Assembly (NCBI GenBank): GCA_031308135.1
Contig: JAHLJT010008756.1
Coordinates: 79,314,130-79,378,129 of the forward strand
From: Acheta domesticus
Taxonomy: Eukaryota; Arthropoda; Insecta; Orthoptera; Gryllidae
Direction of reading: 5' to 3'
Length of the DNA: 64,000 bases
Under the pieces are notes generated by a model. The model worked only from the letters and a program-made list of their open reading frames with translations, was not told the DNA's origin and made no database searches. Position 1 is the first letter of the stretch; each line of letters begins with the position of its first letter. A program made the translations under genes and the position numbers. Positions 59,233-64,000 of this stretch are shown one piece after another.

Positions 59233-59610
59233 ATGAGGGCAAGCAAACACTCAAGATGTCCCGCGCAGAGGCAGACCGCGCCCTTCACATTTCCTGACAA
59301 TGTGCAGCTCATTCACAATCTCATTTTGGCTGACAAAGGTGTAACCGTGAAAGAATTGTCAATGAAAGTGGGTATAGGAGAAACGAGTATAGATAGAATA
59401 TTGAAAGAACTTCAAATGAAAACGTTTCTGTCAGATGATTTCCAGGAGAGAATTACTCCAGTGTGAAGGGTGCTAAACAGTGGCTCAGACGTTCTGGCCC
59501 AGGCTTCTACCGTACGGATATACATTCCCTTCTTCAAAGATGTCGTAAGGCAGTAGAAATAGATTGGGATGTGGACTCACCTACTAATGTTTTCACCTTT
59601 GAGTACTAAA
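59233..59610 (+). pseudogene. Mariner-like transposase with the catalytic domain deleted
   Basis: Upstream of the ATG the frame already shows a GRPRP-like linker. Residues NVQLIHNLILADKGVTVKEL and IGETSIDRILKEL form the second helix-turn-helix of a mariner transposase N-terminus. Immediately after KELQM the sequence jumps to KTFLSDDFQE and, after a frame change near 59,462, to KQWLRRSGPGFYRTDIHSLL and RCRKAVEID, which are the extreme C-terminus of mariner transposases. The whole DDD catalytic core, usually about 200 residues, is missing, so the protein cannot catalyse transposition. A stop follows at about 59,607. Confidence 0.75.
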
Positions 59611-59639
59611 TACCATTTGTTAGCATTAGAAACAATTTA

Positions 59640-61050
59640 GTAGGCATTACGAAGCCCACTTCGGTACATGGGAATGTTGCTCAAACGATGTTTGCATTTT
59701 TAATATCTTAACGAACCGACACCTTCAGTATAATATCAAACGGTGCTTTATTTACAATATGAGTTTGCAGCTGGGCGTTGGTGTACATACATCCAGATAC
59801 CGCCAACATTTAAATCGTGCGTTTGGACTGCGATCGTTGGCAGTTTTCGGGTGACTTTCACTATTCTTTCTATAATTTTAAATTTAGTTGTTTTTTAATT
59901 GATTCACGTAGTTTTGTAGGCTAGCGCGTTTTGATATTTGTTTTCCATTTTTTTCAAGCTAATTTACTTTAGCTACTTTAAAAAGTTTGTTCTTTGTGTT
60001 GTGCCTTAGCACAAGTTTTCCCCCACTACCTCTGCGTACTCGTGCGAGATCTCTCGCATGTTAGACACCACACTCATCCCTATACATTTTCATTCTATGA
60101 GAGAAAGTAGTTAACGAAACGTGTTTGTTTGTTTAAAATCTAGAAAGGTAACTTGCAATGTACTAACACAATTACAAATAAAAATGAAAAACAATGCAAT
60201 TAATGTGTAAAATAAATTTTCAATACATATTTATTCAATATCATGGATAATTCGCTTGGAACAACTCTCAAAACTTAGTTAAAGACATTTAAAGTAATTA
60301 TTCAATATTCTTTGTCAGTTAGGTTTTAGTTTTTCGTGATAGTCAAAAAAATACGTGTCTACGTGTCTGAACCTGTTGACTTGAAAATTTCATCGAATGA
60401 TAACATATTGGTACGAATGAAAATATTGGTACAGCTAAAACACAAACACAGTCTTCACTCTTCACTGAACACCCACAACCTTCCACAATTAAGTACACAG
60501 CACTTACAGACCAAGAAAAAAGGTTAATTGAGTAGTTTCACTACACGCCTAAGAAACAATCTTCATAGGTATAGGTATCAAGCAACAATAATAGTACTTC
60601 TTGTTGTTGCTGGAGAGCAAATCTTGAATTAGTGATTATGCAAATAAGCCACGTCAGACTGCACAAACTACGGTGTTAACAGAAAGCGTAAATAAAGATT
60701 GTCGAATCTAAGCCTTCTAAGTGTGTCGCCCCAAAAATTGCTACCAGCACGAAGGGCTGAAATATTGAGGTGGCCTTGATAGTATTGAAGCGTGGAACCG
60801 AAAATGTAATTGAATGGATCGAAGAATGTCTCATCTTATAGATTATGGTGTGAAAAATGTTTCTTTGAGGCCTTTGGCCGATATAGGGTGACACGTGACG
60901 CGGGTTGCATATTACATGAATATTTCGATGCGTTTTTTTTAAAGAAATCATCCATATTTTTAAAGTGAAAGTAGAATTCGTCAAATCTCCGTGAAATTCT
61001 CTTTCTTTAGAGCCCTCATTTATAAAGATTGGTTGCGTGTGAGAGCCGGA
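59640..61050. other. Extra DNA inside the mariner-like element
   Basis: No match to mariner sequence was seen in any frame. A 126-codon minus-strand frame (60,676-61,056) has no recognisable domain. It may be a nested insertion whose ends I could not define. Confidence 0.35.
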
Positions 61051-61131
61051 ACCCAAAGGTATACTACTGAAATAATACAGGAGACGATGTTTAAAAAATT
61101 GTTGTGCATTTCCTTTGGAGTGACCCTCGTA

Positions 61132-61877
61132 TATTATTGAAACTCTTTCTAGCTTCCTAGATGTGTTCGATAAGTACTACAGTGAAGTATCACGATCATC
61201 AGCACATTCGGTTGCCAGTGAGTATTTGTTCTTGTTGTTACTACGTAAAAGTGAGCCCCACGCTCACAGTCGACCATCCGCGATAGTAATTTAATCTCAT
61301 ATTGCAATTTTTAGTTTAACCCAGCATCATTGATCTAAACAGGGAAATATTTGATCCGTTTTTTATTATTGACTTTGAAAACCTTTTGTTCAAATTTTTC
61401 TTCGTTTTTACTCCTCCCTTTTGATTTTTATATTATTTATATTTATATAACAGTATTTTATTAGTATTAGAAGAGCTATTATTAGTAACCAATATTCACA
61501 TGGTAAATAGTAGTAACACGAGCTGTGTGATAAATAGGATACATGAACTGCGTTACCCACAAAATCAAAATATCATACTACAATGCAGACGACTCTCAGG
61601 CTAAATAAATTGCTTTATTCAAAATGCTCTTTAGGATATAATTTCACACTAAATATTACGCAGTGTTACAAGTCACAGCGATATTGCATGAGGTTAGTCT
61701 TCAGATAGGGGATGAGGGCGAAAAAAACTCATAGCGTGGTAATAGCAGCTGTCAGACATCCCGTTTACATATTGTTCATCGCCCTTTAGAGAAAAAACGG
61801 CGGACGTGTTGTCGATTGTACTGCGTCACAGGCGAGAAAACGAAGCGATTCCCCGTCTCGCGCGTTCTTCATGTAAC
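61132..61877. other. AT-rich non-coding stretch
   Basis: Nothing recognised. Confidence 0.4.
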
Positions 61878-62052
61878 CCGATTAAACACAGTGGCACTTC
61901 AAAGTCACGAGTTGAAAGGAAAAAGGGACATTGTCATCCAATCAGGAGTTCCAAAACCAAAAATGAAAGACGGATCAAAAAACCCGATTGCAAGACAGAG
62001 TCTCTCTTTCCGTTCAGCTAGTGACCTTGAAGGGCCACTGTGTTTAAATCGG
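61878..62052. mobile_element. Foldback MITE, family F1 copy 2
   Basis: The left end is CCGATTAAACACAGTGG and the right end, read on the minus strand, CCGATTTAAACACAGTGG. Inside, the left arm has CACTTCAAAGTCACGAGTTG and GGGACATTGTCATCCAATC; the right arm has the complement of CAAGGTCACTAGCTGAACGG. The inner part of the right arm has diverged (GACTCTGTCTTGCAAT in place of GACATTGTCATCCAAT). Length 175 bp, close to copy 1 at 19,955-20,127. The 108- and 71-codon plus frames crossing it are incidental. Confidence 0.85.
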
Positions 62053-62815
62053 AGTATAGTTATGTTTCACTTAAATGCGCGAGAAATATATGTTAATTTT
62101 TTTTCATATTTCATGTTTTCTTTGTTTTATAACAAGATTTAGATATCACAACCGACACAAAATACAATAATGTGTCTTTTTTTCCAAGAAAAAATGTCAA
62201 GAAGCACAATGAGATGAATAAAGGGGGTCTGATTTTATCTAGTGTACATACTGTTACTATTTGTAGACATTGTAAAGAAAATTATTTAAATAATTTTGAG
62301 AACTTGAAGTATTCACACAACGTACATCATGCGAATTTTTAATGTTATGTTAATTTTCATTATAATAATGTTGTATTTTTTTGTAAAAGAATAAAGATTA
62401 TTTGGAAAGATTGTAATTGTAAACGTTTACTACAGAACATTGGAAAAGTATATTTTACGACAAGATAATGAGAGGGAGCAGCGCTCACCGTCGACTATCA
62501 AGTATTGGTCTGGAATGGGTCGACCAATGGATGTATAACACACCATGCAACGTTCTTCTTTCGATAAGAGTTGCTTGATTTTAAAATGTAATTTATATTC
62601 TTACCGTTATCATTAAAACGTTAAATATAAGAATGTTAGTGTATTTTCTCGATTCCTTGAGCTTTCAAAGCCGAGCAAACTTCACCTACTTTTCAAATTA
62701 AGGAATGAAAACCAGAGTACAAATTTGATTCAGTCGGCACACACATCAGTTGAAAGGCTGAGATTCTCAATTTCCGCCCGTTCCCTTCGCAACGAGGCAA
62801 AGCGGCTTTGGGATA
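62053..62815. other. AT-rich non-coding stretch
   Basis: Nothing recognised. Confidence 0.4.
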
Positions 62816-62819
62816 CGAG

Positions 62820-63020
<201 letters not shown>

Positions 63021-63534
63021 CCCCACCTATCGCTCGCGTCTATTTCCCATCTCCCCCCACCCACCACCGTCCACCCCACTGTCCCATTTTCATCGTCGAC
63101 CTACCTACAACTGCACCATTTTCACTCAAGACTTTCTGCCATCGCCACCGCGAACCTCTCCTTCATCTACCTCCATCACGCCTAACTTGCCACGTTCGTC
63201 GTCCCTTCCCTGCCCTATCATATCTACCATCAGCATCCCCTCCCTCACCCCATTCTTTCAGTCCACCACGGTTTCCACATCCTCCCCTTCTACCTTCCCC
63301 ATCATCATTGCTTTCAACCTTCTTCCATCCACTACCCCACCGCTATCGTTTCCAGCACCGTGTCGCATTCTCATGATTGGTTAAGTGATGTTTCCGAAAA
63401 CGTAAAGTCCTATAATTTTCAGTCTTAGTGATTGTATTATCCGCGAGGTGGTGGCAATTATTTATCGACTGGATTGTGACATCTAGCGCAGTACTACACG
63501 TCGTATTGCTAGAAAATTTCACCTTTAGGTATCT
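63021..63534. other. Non-coding stretch
   Basis: Pyrimidine-rich to about 63,360, then AT-rich; nothing recognised. Confidence 0.35.
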
Positions 63535-63790
63535 CCTCGCGAGGCACCCCTATGCTGGGACAAGCTCAAAACTTCTGATTGGTTTCCCGCCATGTGCTTT
63601 AGTACAGGGAATATTAAAGAGTAATAAGTATGCGTCTGTGTAAAGGAAGATGAGAGGGCAAAGGTGAGGCTGGAAAGATCCGTTTCTTAGGGTACTATTC
63701 AAGTATTTACCTGATATTGATCGCAGAAAACACGGAAAACTACCTATTAGCGCAGCCGGCCAATAGAATTCCCCTCTAGATCCTCAACTC
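63535..63790 (-). repeat. TGATT-tailed repeat, copy 6 (5' part)
   Basis: Shares TCCGTTTCTTAGGGTACT, TATTTACCTGATATTGATCG and GAAAACACGGAAAACTACC with copy 5b (47,446-47,850) in the same orientation. The CGGGGCT/GATCTCACC middle and the tail are degraded or missing. Confidence 0.6.
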
Positions 63791-63873
63791 TAGATACTCT
63801 AACCCTAGGATCTTCCAGTGAGAGTTGCTGCGCCAATGCTGGCGCGCAGCAAAACACAGGCGTAGAGTTCCTA

Positions 63874-64000
63874 GATACAGAGAGCAGCGCAACCGCCGCC
63901 ATTTCATATCCACTCACTTGACATCCCCGTCAGGCATCAATCAGGAACTGAAAGGAAATTATAACATTTGGTGACAATATGAAGATTTTCAAGAAAATTA
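63874..64000 (+). repeat. Dispersed repeat, second copy (partner at 463-580)
   Basis: GATACAGAGAGCAGCGCAACC, GCCATTTCATATCC, CATCCCCGTCAGGCA and GAAATTATAACATTTGGTGAC match the first copy in order. It continues to the window edge. Confidence 0.6.

Larger units (their letters stand above)
58944..61129 (+). mobile_element. Mariner-like element with terminal inverted repeats, TA flanked
   Basis: The left end is CGTAGGTCACTCCAAAAG (58,944-) and the right end, read inward on the minus strand from 61,129, is CGAGGGTCACTCCAAAGG; pairing continues through AATGCACA. Each end is bordered by TA (58,942-58,943 and 61,130-61,131), the duplication made by Tc1/mariner transposases. The total of about 2.2 kb exceeds the usual 1.3 kb for mariner although the coding part is internally deleted, so most of 59,640-61,050 is probably inserted or unrelated DNA. 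Confidence 0.85.

Overview
The window looks like nuclear DNA from an animal, most likely an insect. It is AT-rich with sharply bounded CpG-rich blocks. It carries tRNA-derived SINEs with internal A and B boxes, a Tc1/mariner-type element flanked by TA, non-LTR retrotransposon remnants, foldback MITEs and many microsatellites and minisatellites. There is no dense coding, no operon-like layout and no Shine-Dalgarno context. The SINE, LINE and mariner families would suit a large-genome insect lineage (for example cockroach/termite or another polyneopteran), but that is an inference from style; the species cannot be named from the sequence.

No intact host protein-coding gene can be supported. The long open frames in GC-rich tracts (about 0.8-1.4, 15.4-16.0, 21.6-22.3, 27.4-28.2, 32.7-33.2, 37.5-38.1, 54.9-55.6, 57.2-57.9 and 62.7-63.4 kb) come from stop-poor, CpG-rich or tandemly repeated DNA; most are open in several frames and on both strands. 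The only recognisable proteins are decayed mobile-element proteins: a DUF7869-type transposase-like protein (44.5-46.4 kb, minus), an R2/R4-like LINE with RT, zinc knuckle and restriction-like endonuclease (49.4-52.0 kb, plus), an RT C-terminal fragment of another LINE (53.9-54.4 kb, plus) and a mariner-like transposase lacking its catalytic core (59.2-59.6 kb, plus).

Layout. 0-20 kb: CpG-rich block near 1 kb, a tRNA-derived SINE at 5.9-6.2 kb, a dispersed repeat at 7.6 kb, degenerate minisatellites at 8.9-9.3 and 18.7-19.5 kb, and a CpG island with TCF-like sites at 15.6-16.1 kb. 20-35 kb: a foldback MITE, several copies of one retroposon-like repeat with a TGATT-type tail, a 14-bp minisatellite, a 127-bp perfect direct repeat, a triplicated 332-bp unit in which one copy carries a (CCG)~40 expansion, and a possible RFX X-box upstream of a strong splice donor. 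35-49 kb: a CpG island, a second foldback element, tRNA-like SINEs, the 2.9-kb DUF7869 transposon with terminal inverted repeats and six subterminal motifs, and a three-copy cluster of the TGATT-tailed repeat. 49-64 kb: a SINE abutting a 5'-truncated LINE, three more CpG-rich blocks each holding its own minisatellite, a (TTA)n tract, the mariner-like element, a second copy of the first foldback MITE, and a terminal repeat shared with the window start.

The most interesting item is the 43,726-46,633 element. A protein family usually annotated only as an uncharacterized DUF7869 protein is here bounded by inverted repeats and flanked by repeated binding-site-like motifs, the anatomy of a DNA transposon.
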